6,402 bases of DNA from an uncultured Collinsella sp. GTDB taxonomy: Bacteria; Actinomycetota; Coriobacteriia; Coriobacteriales; Coriobacteriaceae. How positions within the stretch are numbered: the first letter of the stretch is position 1; every line of letters starts with the position of its first letter. The stretch lies in assembly GCA_937995345.1 (NCBI GenBank), contig CALKKS010000009.1, forward strand, positions 1-6,402, given 5' to 3'. The position numbers and the translations under genes were made by a program. Shown piece by piece: positions 6,377 through 6,402 of this stretch. Under the pieces are notes generated by a model. The model saw nothing but the letters and a program-made list of their open reading frames with translations. It did not search any database and was not told the origin of the DNA.

Positions 6377-6402
6377 ATATCGCGAAACAGCACCGCCGAT
6401 AT
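6377..6402 (+). other. Inverted repeat at the window edge, possible start of a terminator
   Basis: ATATCG (6377-6382) immediately follows the small gene's stop codon and is complementary to CGATAT (6397-6402) at the end of the window. Two more pairs (CG 6383-6384 with CG 6394-6395) are possible if C6396 bulges. Whether a T tract follows is outside the window, so a terminator for the 79-residue gene is possible but not shown. Confidence 0.3.

Noticed and set aside
1..6402. CRISPR array, insertion sequence, tRNA or rRNA
   Set aside because: No repeat-spacer pattern, no transposase or terminal inverted repeats and no tRNA- or rRNA-like sequence were seen.

Overview
The window holds a compact two-gene operon of accessory, defence-island type, flanked by fragments of its neighbours. 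Base composition looks close to balanced by eye. There are no rRNA or tRNA genes and no house-keeping markers, so the organism cannot be fixed. The WYL-regulator style, strong GGAGG-type ribosome binding sites and mixed codon use (including AGG, AGA and ATA) would suit a gut bacterium, perhaps an actinobacterium of the Coriobacteriia with laterally acquired DNA. That is a guess, not a result.

Layout. Positions 2-85 read as the last 27 codons of an acidic, cysteine-containing protein whose start lies outside the window. Positions 86-239 are non-coding and hold a 15-bp hairpin (124-163), an adjoining palindrome (163-176) that could be an operator, and a weak promoter-like -10 box. Gene 1 (240-1424) encodes a 394-residue transcription factor with an N-terminal winged helix, a WYL domain and a C-terminal WCX extension. 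Gene 2 (1411-6006) overlaps it by 14 bases and encodes a 1531-residue superfamily 1B (Upf1/DNA2-like) helicase. A perfect intrinsic terminator (6039-6085) closes the operon. A separate small gene (6137-6376) encodes a 79-residue, very acidic, cysteine-rich protein of unknown function.

Most interesting reading. Gene 2 is not only a helicase. All main SF1 motifs are intact, a coiled-coil insertion of about 375 residues separates motif Ia from the motif Ic/II region, and an acidic linker joins the motor to a helical region. That region carries R1372-N-S-A-C-H1377, the R-x4-H signature of HEPN ribonucleases. The last ~90 residues resemble a small winged-helix module like those at the ends of phage antirepressors. 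WYL proteins of the BrxR/CapW type repress phage-defence operons, and Upf1-like helicases fused to a nuclease are known from defence (Mokosh, with a PLD nuclease). By inference, this operon is a candidate anti-phage system: a WYL sensor/repressor controlling a helicase-HEPN effector that would cleave RNA when the helicase meets foreign nucleic acid. Homology to known systems could not be searched here.
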